Positions 30,424 to 39,941 of a stretch of 64,000 nt of DNA are shown here, in pieces. A model generated the notes under the pieces. It did not search any database. It was given only the letters and a program-made list of their open reading frames with translations, and had not been told where the DNA came from. The number at the start of each line of letters is the position of its first letter. Position 1 is the stretch's first letter. The stretch covers positions 1 through 64,000 of the forward strand of contig SUWU01000005.1 of assembly GCA_015061295.1 (NCBI GenBank). Reading direction: 5' to 3'. The translations under genes were made by a program, and so were the position numbers. Origin of the DNA: Lentimicrobiaceae bacterium. GTDB taxonomy: Bacteria > Bacteroidota > Bacteroidia > Bacteroidales > F082.

Positions 30424-31443
30424 ATGAAAAAATTTACTTTAACAATATTAATGATCATTATATCGTGTAGCGTTAAAGGGCAAGTGGAATCTTACGTTCC
30501 ATTCCCGACGGAAAATGCGCAATGGAGCGTTTGTGATGATAAATATTCTTTGTATGGCGATACGATCATCGATGGTATCAAATATTCAAAGGTTTATAAA
30601 CAGACATCAGATTCTGCATTTGAGTTTGATATCAATAAGGCGGAATATTTCTGTGCTATTAGAAACGATGAGGAAAATAAGCGTGTGTATGGCATTTATC
30701 GTGATTTGTTACCTGTTATTAATGCTATAGGTGTAGAGATAGATCATCCTACAAAAGAGATGTTGTTGTATGATTTTTCATTAAAGATTGGCGATACAGT
30801 ATCTGTCGTTAATTTTGATGAAGTTGATGTAGCAGGTTATATTTCTTATGTGGATTTTGTTAGGGTAGAGGTGTTAGGTGTCTATATATATGACGGTAAT
30901 GGAAGTTACGATCTTCTCAATCTATATGATAACGATTCTATAGTAACGTTAGAAAATGGAGAGCAAAGAAGACGGATGCTATTAATTTCGATAGGAGGGA
31001 CTGTTAGCCAGTACTGGATAGAGGGGATAGGTAGCAATGAGGGACCTTTTGTTCATGATATATATGGTTTTTTAGAGTATTCACCTAAGAGATTACTGTG
31101 TTACAAGGAGAATGATGATTATCTGTATTACCAAGATGAATTTGACGTTGACGGTGATGTTGACTGTTTTTCTTCTAAATACTATGCAGTTGACATCAAA
31201 GAGAATGATATAAATAATCACATTTCCATATATCCTAACCCAGCTAACGGTATTGTTAATGTAGAGAATATATCTGATAATGAGTGTTATGTTGACATTT
31301 ATAATAATAAAGGTCAAAGAATAATATCTAAAACGATAGTAAGTTCATCAGCTATAGATATATCGCATCTGTCATGTGGACTTTATATCATAAATGTAAA
31401 TTCTAATAATGAGAATAAGAGTTATAGATTAATTAAAAATTGA
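30424..31443 (+). CDS. Secreted hypothetical protein with T9SS C-terminal domain
   Basis: Signal peptide; CTD 'ISIYPNPANGIVNVENISDNECYVDIYNNKGQRI...LSCGLYIINVNSNNENKSYRLIKN'. Confidence 0.8.
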   Translation: MKKFTLTILMIIISCSVKGQVESYVPFPTENAQWSVCDDKYSLYGDTIIDGIKYSKVYKQTSDSAFEFDINKAEYFCAIRNDEENKRVYGIYRDLLPVINAIGVEIDHPTKEMLLYDFSLKIGDTVSVVNFDEVDVAGYISYVDFVRVEVLGVYIYDGNGSYDLLNLYDNDSIVTLENGEQRRRMLLISIGGTVSQYWIEGIGSNEGPFVHDIYGFLEYSPKRLLCYKENDDYLYYQDEFDVDGDVDCFSSKYYAVDIKENDINNHISIYPNPANGIVNVENISDNECYVDIYNNKGQRIISKTIVSSSAIDISHLSCGLYIINVNSNNENKSYRLIKN

Positions 31444-31450
31444 TTAGTTT

Positions 31451-34400
31451 ATGAAAAAGATATTTTTATACATACTGGTATTTGTTAGTATAATTACGAA
31501 TGCTCAAGATTATAACGAGGTAGAAGAGTATTTTAATGCTTACGATTATGATGAAATTGAAAATGATTATGAGGAAACAAGACATGTTTGTGAAAGAACT
31601 AAACCTTATGGTTGGAACGATACACTGATGCTTTTGCCTAACTTTATCCCTAGGAATGACACATTTCCAGTAATAACAATAAAGTGTAATGTTCATATTT
31701 GGAGAGAAGATGACGGAACTGGTAATAGATGGCTTGATACTGATGAATACAGAGATTCTCTAAGAATGGTGTTTGATTATGCAAACTATATAATGACAAA
31801 TAATATAGAGTATTCTGAGATAATCCCTGATGCTGAATTTATTTCGGATACAAAATATAGATTGGTCTTGGATTCTGTTTTCTATTACAACGATTCTGTA
31901 TTAGCATACAAAACATCAAATAATGCGCTAAATCAATTTATTAGAAATAATTATCCAGAAAGATTGGATAACTTCGCTGTACACATGAATTTAGCATATA
32001 GAGGTCAAATCGCTGGATATTCAAGTGGAATTTCAAGTCTTTTGCAGTCTGTCATATTAATTAATTGTAAAGTTGGACGTTATACAGGTTTATGGGCAAC
32101 TGCCCAACTACTCATTCATGAGATAGGACATAATCTTGGATTGGATCATCCTTATAATACGGAAGAGAATAATATAACACATCCAGAATTTCTTTGGGAT
32201 ATGTTTGGTAAAACACAACAACCATGGTGTGATGAACCTGATACTAATGAAGTATGTTATCATGATTGGGGATGGGATTGCGAAGTTTCAGATACTACAA
32301 ATACATGTACTAACAATATTATGGGAGGGAGTAAATATGGCGGACATTATACTGCACTTCAATGTGGAAGAATACATAGAGCATTACGTGTTGCAAATAT
32401 CAGAAAGCACGCATATGGATATACAAATATTCCTCTTGTAATTAATAAGAATCAGTTATGGGATTTTACATATAAGTCATATCAAGATATAGTTATCGAA
32501 GAGAATACAACATTAACTGTTTCTTGTAGATTGGAAATGGTATCACAGTCTAAAATCATCATCAAACCAGGAGGCAGACTTATTGTTGACGGAGGAACTA
32601 TCACCAATGCTCATCATGAAGGTAAATGGCAAGGCATCGAAGTCTGGGGTAATGATAGTGTCCCGCAATATCCTTATGATGGTGTTTATAGTCAGGGTTT
32701 TCTCGAGCTAAAGAATGGCGCTACCATAGAGAATGCTGTCTGCGCTGTAGAGCTCTGGAACCCATTAGATAACCATAGCGAAGGCGGAATAGTTCATGCT
32801 ACAGATGCCATCTTCCGTAACAACGCCAAAGCAGTCCACGCTCTTAACTATACCAATTATAATCCTGAAACGAACTTTGAGGTAGATTATAACTCTTCGT
32901 TCAACAACTGTTCTTTCGTTGTAGATTCTAATTATATGGGAGAGGAACTTTTTCAGAGACATATAGACCTCAGCAATGTCAGTGGCTTTAATCTTCACGG
33001 ATGCTCGTTCTCTGTTGATAAGAGTGTGCCACAGGTCTCGCCTCGTCCTTATGGCATCGTAGCCAATAATACAGGATTGAACTTGAGCTATTATATTCCT
33101 GAAGGCGAACTTCCTTTGCCAGGTGGTAATTTTACAAGAAATTCATTTGAAGGCTTCGAGACAGGAATCTATGTCACAAACAGCAGCCAATATTCAAGGA
33201 CTGTCTCTGTAGAATACTCGGACTTTTCAAATAATGCAAAAGGTCTGCTTGTTCAGAATACGGGCTATGCTACAATAAACAATAACAATTTCATCATAGG
33301 TTATGATAGCGACTGTAGCTTTGGGTTATATTTAGACAGAGTGTCATATTTCGATGTAGAAGAAAATACCTTCATAGGTAATGCAAATTACGGCAGCGAT
33401 AACTACGGCGTGATGGTGAGGAGTTCTGCAAGCTATAACGATATTAGCCGTAACACTTTCCGAAATCTTCAATGTGGTAATGTTTCGCTCGGAAAGAATT
33501 ATGTGACGGGAAGTAGAGTCGGTTTGACATATACATGTAACACCAATATCGGTAACGTCAACGACTTCTGCATTTTCAAGGAAGACGGTATCGGAGGTAT
33601 TTCACCTTGTCAAGGCTCGTTAGTAGATCCTGCTGGCAATACATTCTCAGGTTCTAATTATCACATTTGTAATGATGGTGACAATACGATAAGTTACTAT
33701 TATCAGGCAAACAATAATTTGCAAAGACCTGTCGCGTCAAAACTGTATAATGTTAGAGCAGTAGGTTCAAGTAATATAAGTAGTTGCGGAATTGGTAATA
33801 ATCCAGGAATAGACATAATGAGCATTGACGATGTAGTTACTTTGGAGAATGCGTATAATACAACTCTTGCAGCCTATAATGCCTTGTTGCAGACAAATTC
33901 CCAAAGCGTAGAAACAGCAGAAGATATTGAAGCTCAGCTGTCGCAACTTAAGACGGAATATCTTAACACCGTTGGAGAGATTGTTAAATTTTATTTGCAA
34001 CAGGAAGAGAAAGATTATGAAGAGTTACGAGAATGGCTTGTCAAGTCGGAGGATATATTTGCCGACAGAATGGTTGTGGCATCATTCATTCAGGAAGGTA
34101 ACTATGACGATGCAATGACATACGCGACGATGCTTCCAAAGATACATAATCTTAAAGGCGAGGAATTGCAAGACCATAACGATTATATGAAACTCATAGA
34201 TTTATATATCGACTTGCACGAAGCAGATAGAACTGCAAATCAACTTACCGATGCAGAACTGACGATGGTTAAGAACATATCCGACAATGGAATAGGTACT
34301 TCACAGATGATGGCAGAATCGATTCTATTGGCGATAGGAGAGCCTTCATTGAGAGTTCCACAATGTCTCACAATGCCACCAGCTCTGATAATTCTCCCAC

Positions 34401-35314
34401 AGACAAGAGGCGCGGAGCAGGAGATAGAATTTGCTTCTGTGGGAACTAAATGGTATTACGATTATAATGAGGATATGACAGGTTGGGATAATGGATATGT
34501 GCTAATAGAGTCTGTTATAGACACGTTAATAGATGATGTGTCTTGTAGAAAATTGGTTAAGACAATATATGAATATAATCAAGATTCTAACGAAGAACAG
34601 CAACGTGTTATAGGATATGAGTATGTCTCACAAATAGATGATTCGGTGATGATATATCGCGATGGAGAATTTAAGAAATTGTATGATTTTGGTGCGGAGG
34701 TTGGAGATACTCTCATAATTCCAGGACACGATTATGATCCTGCTTTAATGAATGGTCAAGGTGTGGTTGTTGATAAAGGTACTATTGAATTTGACGGACA
34801 AACATTAAGATATATAGATCTTAAACATCCTAAAGATACTCCTTGGCAGTTCCCAATTTTTGTTAGTTATGGTGAAGATTATTATACAGTCAGAATATGT
34901 GAAAAGATAGGAAATATATCAGGTTATCTTTTGCCTGAACCATATAACACAGGAGTAGAAGTCCTTTGGGAAGGTGGCGGAGCATTACGTTGTTATTCAG
35001 ATAATGTGATGAGTGTGTCGTTCCAAGACAAAGCCTGTGATTATATAGTTAGCGTAGATGAGATTAGTTCACAAAATTTGATAAATATCTTCCCTAACCC
35101 AGCTAACGATAACATTACAATCGAACTTTCATCCGACTGCCACACCATAGAGATTTACGACAGCTTCGGAAGGATGATGATGAGTCAACAAGTCACCGAG
35201 TCTCTGAGTCACCAAGTGGTTGATGTTGATATTTCTAAATATCCTTCGGGTTTGTATCTTGTGGTTGTTAAAGATGATAATAACAGATACTATAAGAGAA
35301 TAGTGAAGAATTGA
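31451..35314 (+). CDS. Large secreted zincin-type metalloprotease with parallel beta-helix region and T9SS C-terminal domain
   Basis: 'LLIHEIGHNLGLDHPYN' (HExxHxxGxxH), repeated N/F-rich beta-helix segments, CTD 'IFPNPANDNITIELSS...YPSGLYLVVVKDDNNRYYKRIVKN'. Confidence 0.82.
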   Translation: MKKIFLYILVFVSIITNAQDYNEVEEYFNAYDYDEIENDYEETRHVCERTKPYGWNDTLMLLPNFIPRNDTFPVITIKCNVHIWREDDGTGNRWLDTDEYRDSLRMVFDYANYIMTNNIEYSEIIPDAEFISDTKYRLVLDSVFYYNDSVLAYKTSNNALNQFIRNNYPERLDNFAVHMNLAYRGQIAGYSSGISSLLQSVILINCKVGRYTGLWATAQLLIHEIGHNLGLDHPYNTEENNITHPEFLWDMFGKTQQPWCDEPDTNEVCYHDWGWDCEVSDTTNTCTNNIMGGSKYGGHYTALQCGRIHRALRVANIRKHAYGYTNIPLVINKNQLWDFTYKSYQDIVIEENTTLTVSCRLEMVSQSKIIIKPGGRLIVDGGTITNAHHEGKWQGIEVWGNDSVPQYPYDGVYSQGFLELKNGATIENAVCAVELWNPLDNHSEGGIVHATDAIFRNNAKAVHALNYTNYNPETNFEVDYNSSFNNCSFVVDSNYMGEELFQRHIDLSNVSGFNLHGCSFSVDKSVPQVSPRPYGIVANNTGLNLSYYIPEGELPLPGGNFTRNSFEGFETGIYVTNSSQYSRTVSVEYSDFSNNAKGLLVQNTGYATINNNNFIIGYDSDCSFGLYLDRVSYFDVEENTFIGNANYGSDNYGVMVRSSASYNDISRNTFRNLQCGNVSLGKNYVTGSRVGLTYTCNTNIGNVNDFCIFKEDGIGGISPCQGSLVDPAGNTFSGSNYHICNDGDNTISYYYQANNNLQRPVASKLYNVRAVGSSNISSCGIGNNPGIDIMSIDDVVTLENAYNTTLAAYNALLQTNSQSVETAEDIEAQLSQLKTEYLNTVGEIVKFYLQQEEKDYEELREWLVKSEDIFADRMVVASFIQEGNYDDAMTYATMLPKIHNLKGEELQDHNDYMKLIDLYIDLHEADRTANQLTDAELTMVKNISDNGIGTSQMMAESILLAIGEPSLRVPQCLTMPPALIILPQTRGAEQEIEFASVGTKWYYDYNEDMTGWDNGYVLIESVIDTLIDDVSCRKLVKTIYEYNQDSNEEQQRVIGYEYVSQIDDSVMIYRDGEFKKLYDFGAEVGDTLIIPGHDYDPALMNGQGVVVDKGTIEFDGQTLRYIDLKHPKDTPWQFPIFVSYGEDYYTVRICEKIGNISGYLLPEPYNTGVEVLWEGGGALRCYSDNVMSVSFQDKACDYIVSVDEISSQNLINIFPNPANDNITIELSSDCHTIEIYDSFGRMMMSQQVTESLSHQVVDVDISKYPSGLYLVVVKDDNNRYYKRIVKN
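35183..35222. repeat. Degenerate octamer array within CTD coding sequence, 5 units
   Basis: agtcaaca|agtcaccg|agtctctg|agtcacca|agtggttg; encodes SQQVTESLSHQVV. Confidence 0.65.
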
Positions 35315-35318
35315 TGAA

Positions 35319-35413
35319 GCCATTAGCCATTGGCTTTTGGCTTTTGGTTTTGCGAGACGTGTCAATGTGTATTTATTATGCAGGTATCATTGACGCGTCT
35401 CTACTTGTTGACT
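35319..35413. repeat. 95-bp intergenic repeat, copy 2
   Basis: Identical to 27972-28066; both copies give the same spurious antisense ORF start MTRLAKPKAKSQWLMA in the ORF track. Confidence 0.95.
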
Positions 35414-35473
35414 TGGTATTTTCAAAGGTTTAAATTTAATAATAGACGAAGTTAGATAAAAAAGTTTTTATCG

Positions 35474-35481
35474 TATCTTTG
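35474..35481 (+). promoter_or_regulatory. -7 box TATCTTTG upstream of gltX
   Basis: Exact TATCTTTG 18 bp before the ATG at 35499. Confidence 0.6.
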
Positions 35482-35498
35482 CGAAAAAATAAATTACC

Positions 35499-37016
35499 AT
35501 GAAAGAAGTACGTGTACGTTTTGCTCCAAGTCCAACAGGTCCGCTTCATATCGGCGGCGTCAGGACAGCTTTATATAACTATCTTTTTGCTAAGAAGAAT
35601 GGCGGTAAGATGATTCTTCGCATCGAAGATACCGACCAGACACGTTTTGTGCCTGGCGCAGAAGATTATATAGTGAAATCGTTAGATTGGTGCGGCATCA
35701 AATTCGATGAGAGCGACATCGTCGGCGGAGAATATGGTCCATACAGACAAAGTGACCGCAAGCCTTTATACAAACAATATAGCGATGAGCTGATAGAAAA
35801 AGGTTTTGCCTACTACGCCTTCGATACAGCCGAAGAACTTGACAAATATCGCGCTGAAGCTGAAAGCCAGAAGAAGACCTTTATTTATAATGCCGAAAGC
35901 CGTAAGACCTTACGTAACTCGCTCACAATAAGTGCAGAAGAAGTAGAGAAAATGATTGCTGAGGGCGTGCCTTATACAGTGCGTTTCAAGATGCCTGAAA
36001 ATTATGAGGTAAGAATGCACGACATCATTCGCGGTGACATCAAAGTGAATACCAATACCTTAGACGATAAAGTTTTGTTTAAGTCAGACGGAATGCCTAC
36101 TTATCATTTGGCAAATATCGTCGATGACCATCTGATGAAGATTTCGCATGTCATCAGAGGAGAAGAATGGCTGCCATCGATGCCGTTGCATGTTCTTTTA
36201 TATCAGGCTTTCGGTTGGGAAGCTCCAGAGTTTGCTCATCTTCCATTGTTGTTGAAACCTGATGGCAACGGCAAACTCAGCAAACGCGACGGCGACCGTC
36301 TCGGATTCCCTGTCTTCCCACTTCGTTGGGTCGATCCTAAGAGCGGTGAAGTCTCTTCAGGTTATAGAGAATCAGGTTATTATTCAGAGGCTTTCATCAA
36401 TATGTTAGCACTTCTCGGCTGGAATCCAGGAACAGAACAAGAAATCTTTTCCATGGAAGAACTTATCGAGGCTTTCTCGTTTGAACATTGTACAAAATCT
36501 GGCGCCCGTTTTAATGTGGATAAGACAAAATGGTTTAACCATGAATATCTTTTGAAGAAATCGAAGGAAGAAGTCGGCGAGGAATATCTCCAATGGCTTG
36601 AGACAGAGAAAGGCATCAAGGCTGATAAAGATTATGTTGTGAAAGTAACAGGCTTGGTAAAAGACCGTGTCAACTTCGTGAAGGAATTATGGGATCAGAG
36701 TTTCTTCTTCTTCGAGGAACCAACAACTTACGACGAAGTCACTGTTAAGAAACGCTGGAAAGAAAACTCTCCTGAGTTGATGAGAATGGCGAAAGAGTTG
36801 ATTTTAAGCATTGATGATTTCTCAGCAGAAAATATTGAGAAGGTCTTGAATGAATGGATTACCTCTAACGAACTTGGCATGGGACCAGTGATGAACGGAT
36901 TACGCTTGATGCTTGTCGGTGCTGGCAAAGGACCACATATCCACGAGATATTAGAACTTCTCGGCAAAGAAGAAGCTGTTAAGAGAATTGATAAAGGACT
37001 TGAGGTGCTTGCTTAA
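35499..37016 (+). CDS. gltX: Glutamyl-tRNA synthetase
   Basis: '[28 protein letters not shown]', '[10 protein letters not shown]', '[18 protein letters not shown]'. Confidence 0.97.
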   Translation: MKEVRVRFAPSPTGPLHIGGVRTALYNYLFAKKNGGKMILRIEDTDQTRFVPGAEDYIVKSLDWCGIKFDESDIVGGEYGPYRQSDRKPLYKQYSDELIEKGFAYYAFDTAEELDKYRAEAESQKKTFIYNAESRKTLRNSLTISAEEVEKMIAEGVPYTVRFKMPENYEVRMHDIIRGDIKVNTNTLDDKVLFKSDGMPTYHLANIVDDHLMKISHVIRGEEWLPSMPLHVLLYQAFGWEAPEFAHLPLLLKPDGNGKLSKRDGDRLGFPVFPLRWVDPKSGEVSSGYRESGYYSEAFINMLALLGWNPGTEQEIFSMEELIEAFSFEHCTKSGARFNVDKTKWFNHEYLLKKSKEEVGEEYLQWLETEKGIKADKDYVVKVTGLVKDRVNFVKELWDQSFFFFEEPTTYDEVTVKKRWKENSPELMRMAKELILSIDDFSAENIEKVLNEWITSNELGMGPVMNGLRLMLVGAGKGPHIHEILELLGKEEAVKRIDKGLEVLA

Positions 37017-37026
37017 AGACGAAATA

Positions 37027-37377
37027 ATGTCAAAGATTACAATAGAAAATATGGAGTTTTACGCCTATCATGGTCATTTTGAAGAAGAGCAGAAGATAGG
37101 CACATGGTTCAGTTTAGACTTAACGATGGAAGTCGATACAAGTAAGGCTGAGCTTTCTGATGAATTGGAAGACACCGTAGATTATTCGGCGGTTTATCAA
37201 GTCGTCAAAGAACAGATGATGATACCCTCTAAGTTGTTGGAACATGTAGGGAGACGTATTTTAAATGCTGTTAAAGAAAGATTTTCAGATGTTAAAGATG
37301 CACAGCTTAAGATAAGGAAGATGAACCCGCCATTGGGAGGCAAGATGGATTTCGTGTCTTTGACGCTGACTTTTTGA
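37027..37377 (+). CDS. folB: Dihydroneopterin aldolase
   Basis: 'ITIENMEFYAYHGHFEEEQKIGTWFSLDLTMEVD', 'VDYSAVYQVVKEQM', 'LEHVGRRIL'; start at internal ATG 37027. Confidence 0.92.
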   Translation: MSKITIENMEFYAYHGHFEEEQKIGTWFSLDLTMEVDTSKAELSDELEDTVDYSAVYQVVKEQMMIPSKLLEHVGRRILNAVKERFSDVKDAQLKIRKMNPPLGGKMDFVSLTLTF

Positions 37378-37458
37378 CTCATTAAGACGTGTCACTACTC
37401 ATTAAAAAAATAATTGTTAAAAATATACAATTAGTGTTTGTAGATTAAAAAATAATTG

Positions 37459-37466
37459 TATCTTTG
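37459..37466 (+). promoter_or_regulatory. -7 box TATCTTTG upstream of tRNA-Cys
   Basis: Exact TATCTTTG 13 bp before the mature tRNA 5' end. Confidence 0.65.
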
Positions 37467-37478
37467 CAGTCTCAAAAA

Positions 37479-37549
37479 GGTACCATGGCCGAGTGGCTAG
37501 GCAGAGGTCTGCAAAACCTTGTACGGCGGTTCGACTCCGTCTGGTACCT
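37479..37549 (+). tRNA. tRNA-Cys (anticodon GCA)
   Basis: Cloverleaf: GGTACCA/TGGTACC acceptor, GCC..GGC D stem, GAGGT-CTGCAAA-ACCTT anticodon arm, GGCGG-TTCGACT-CCGTC T arm, discriminator T. Confidence 0.95.
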
Positions 37550-37553
37550 CAAG

Positions 37554-37584
37554 AAAGACGTCATGAAAGTGGCGTCTTTTTTTT
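37554..37584 (+). terminator. Terminator after tRNA-Cys
   Basis: AAAGACG ... CGTCTTT followed by T run. Confidence 0.7.
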
Positions 37585-37677
37585 GTCAATAACTGAGTCT
37601 CTGATACGTTTCAATATAATAAAAAAAGAGCTGCCCAATTCAGAGCAGCCCTCTCTCCATTATTCATTGTACACTAT

Positions 37678-39879
37678 TCATTTCTTCACAAATCTCTTTA
37701 CGGTCTCGCCGTTGTCAGTAACGATTTTTACGAAGTAGATGCCAGCGTTTAAGTCAGCGACATTAACAACTTGTTGACTTGTTGACTTGTTGACTTGTTG
37801 ACTCATAGCTTGACGACCGTAGATGTCGTAAATAGAAATCTCTTCAACGTTAACTTCTGCTGTGATGAACAACTCATTTTCAACAGGGTTAGGATAGATG
37901 TTGAAAGATGCAGTGTTTTCATCGATGCCATCGCCTTTTGTTGTAGCGCAGGCTTCGTTAGACTCTAAAGACTCACCTCCATCATTTAGTGCTGTCACCG
38001 TGAAGCAGTAGTTTGTATTTGGTTGTAAGCCTGTCACAAGGTATGTTGTCTCTGTTACAGTGATGAGTTTTGTAGCACCTTGATAAATGTTATAAGTTGT
38101 TGCGTTATCGACAGCGTTCCATGACAATGAGATTGTTGTCTCGCTTTCTGCTTTAGCTTCAAGGTTGGCAGGAGCTGCAGGAACTTCAGGTGTTGCCTCG
38201 AAAGTATCGTCACAGACTTCTGATGATTTGTCAGATTCTTTTTCTTCATTAGCAGCTGTCACTGTGAAGCAGTAATTTGTTTCAGGTTCTAAGCCTTCTA
38301 CCATATACGAGGTCTCTGTCACAGTAGCGATTACTTCATCACCAGAATATACATTGTATTTTGTAGCGTTTTCAGCAGCATTCCACGACACTTTGATTGT
38401 TGTCTCGCTGAATGCGATAGCTTTAACGTTATCTGGTATTGTAGGTGCTGTGAAGTCAATAGGTTCTTCTGGTGTTAATTCTGAATCTGTAACAAGTTTT
38501 ACATTATCTAAACATAAAGCATATCCGTTGGTCTGTTTGTAATGACGGAACCCGATGTATAATTCTTTACCAGCATAGTCTGCCAAGGAATAAGCTTTCG
38601 TCTCACCTGTGATGTTGCTATATCTTTCAAACCAAACGACATCGAAGTTGATACCATCTTCAGAAACGACAATAGCATATTGGTCTGTATTGTTACTACC
38701 AGCTTGTCTGATGTCCCATTCGAGAGTCGATGTCTCTGTGATGAGGTATGATTTTTCTGTTACGATATAATTGTCAGGTGTATGTGTTGCTGATGAGAAT
38801 TCATCAAATGTCATTGAATATACTGCTATAGATCCGTCTTTACCATAATAAAGGTTCATAAGTTGCTCCACGAACTCACCGATAACATTTTCTTGAGGTG
38901 TTCCCCAGTTAGGACAAGCGTAACTTGCTTCCGAGCCTTGGAAAACACGTAATCCTGTCTTTGTACCATCGTTGAAGTCGAAGAGGAATGTGGTCTGTTT
39001 TTGTTGAGTCACAGCACATGCTTCGTTTGATTTTTCTGACTCTTGGTCTGATGAAGCTGTCACAGTGAAGCAGTAGTTTGTTTCAGGTTCAAGGTTTTCT
39101 ACAACGTATGTTGTAGTTGATATTCCTGATGCTATTTTGTCATTATTTTGATATACATTATAGCTTGTTGCATTTTCGGAAGCGTTCCATGTCAACTCTA
39201 TCTGAGTGTCACTTAATGCAGTAGCTACTAAGTTTGTTGGAGCTTCTGGTGCAGGGTCGAGTTCTTCTCCAGAGCCATCATCAACGATAGACAAAAGTAC
39301 ATGATTAATGTTAGCAGAGAGTGTTCCTGTTTGTGTTATATTTGTTGCATCACCATAATTGTCATTCCATGCTTTTCCGTAAAGCATTCTATTTTCTGAT
39401 GTAGCATCTGATGCAAATTTTGTCACAAGAGAAGAACTGGTTCCTGTAACATCGTTTATGCACAATAAGAGATTCTTACCTTTTTTATACGTAAAAGGAG
39501 TCTGGAAGGTGATGGTTGTCCAACTGCCTTCGCTAAATGCCACAGAGCCTTCATAGACTAAATTTTGATCTGTAAGTGTTACCCAGTCTGAAGTGCTACT
39601 GAATGATGTCTTGTCGGTATTTGCCATATACACTTTAAAGGTACGTACAGCACTTCTAAGCGTACATTTGAATGAGATGCTTTGTATTTTACCAGATTGC
39701 TCTTGCATTTCTTCTGCCAAGAAAATCTGTTGAACTAAGCTGGTATAGCTATCAATGTAACTTGGTGAATAATTTATTTCTCCTGTACCACTGCCAATAG
39801 TTATAGTAACAGGTTCTTGCGCCTTGAGTGTTCCAAACATACAGAACACACATAATGTGAAAAGTAGAAGTTTCTTCAT
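37678..39879 (-). CDS. Secreted cleaved-adhesin-like/three-FN3-domain protein with T9SS C-terminal domain
   Basis: Three repeats of 'YNVY....LEPETNYCFTVTA...E.C'; signal peptide; CTD 'IYPNPVENELFITAEVNVEEISIYDIYGRQ...LNAGIYFVKIVTDNGETVKRFVKK'. Confidence 0.85.
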   Translation of the reverse strand: MKKLLLFTLCVFCMFGTLKAQEPVTITIGSGTGEINYSPSYIDSYTSLVQQIFLAEEMQEQSGKIQSISFKCTLRSAVRTFKVYMANTDKTSFSSTSDWVTLTDQNLVYEGSVAFSEGSWTTITFQTPFTYKKGKNLLLCINDVTGTSSSLVTKFASDATSENRMLYGKAWNDNYGDATNITQTGTLSANINHVLLSIVDDGSGEELDPAPEAPTNLVATALSDTQIELTWNASENATSYNVYQNNDKIASGISTTTYVVENLEPETNYCFTVTASSDQESEKSNEACAVTQQKQTTFLFDFNDGTKTGLRVFQGSEASYACPNWGTPQENVIGEFVEQLMNLYYGKDGSIAVYSMTFDEFSSATHTPDNYIVTEKSYLITETSTLEWDIRQAGSNNTDQYAIVVSEDGINFDVVWFERYSNITGETKAYSLADYAGKELYIGFRHYKQTNGYALCLDNVKLVTDSELTPEEPIDFTAPTIPDNVKAIAFSETTIKVSWNAAENATKYNVYSGDEVIATVTETSYMVEGLEPETNYCFTVTAANEEKESDKSSEVCDDTFEATPEVPAAPANLEAKAESETTISLSWNAVDNATTYNIYQGATKLITVTETTYLVTGLQPNTNYCFTVTALNDGGESLESNEACATTKGDGIDENTASFNIYPNPVENELFITAEVNVEEISIYDIYGRQAMSQQVNKSTSQQVVNVADLNAGIYFVKIVTDNGETVKRFVKK
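37769..37800. repeat. Perfect octamer tandem repeat (ACTTGTTG x4) inside CTD coding sequence
   Basis: Four identical 8-bp units followed by the variant unit actcatag. Confidence 0.95.
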
Positions 39880-39941
39880 AACATTAAAAAATTAAATTAA
39901 TTAGCTCACAAAGGTACAATTTTTTAGCATATGAAAATAAA

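Noticed and set aside
27972-35413. Composite transposon bounded by the 95-bp repeats
   Set aside because: No transposase or integrase between or beside the copies, and copies are direct; kept only as a repeat or recombination hypothesis.
37493-37738. 81-aa plus-strand ORF in the ORF track
   Set aside because: Overlaps the tRNA-Cys and its terminator; no protein-like features.
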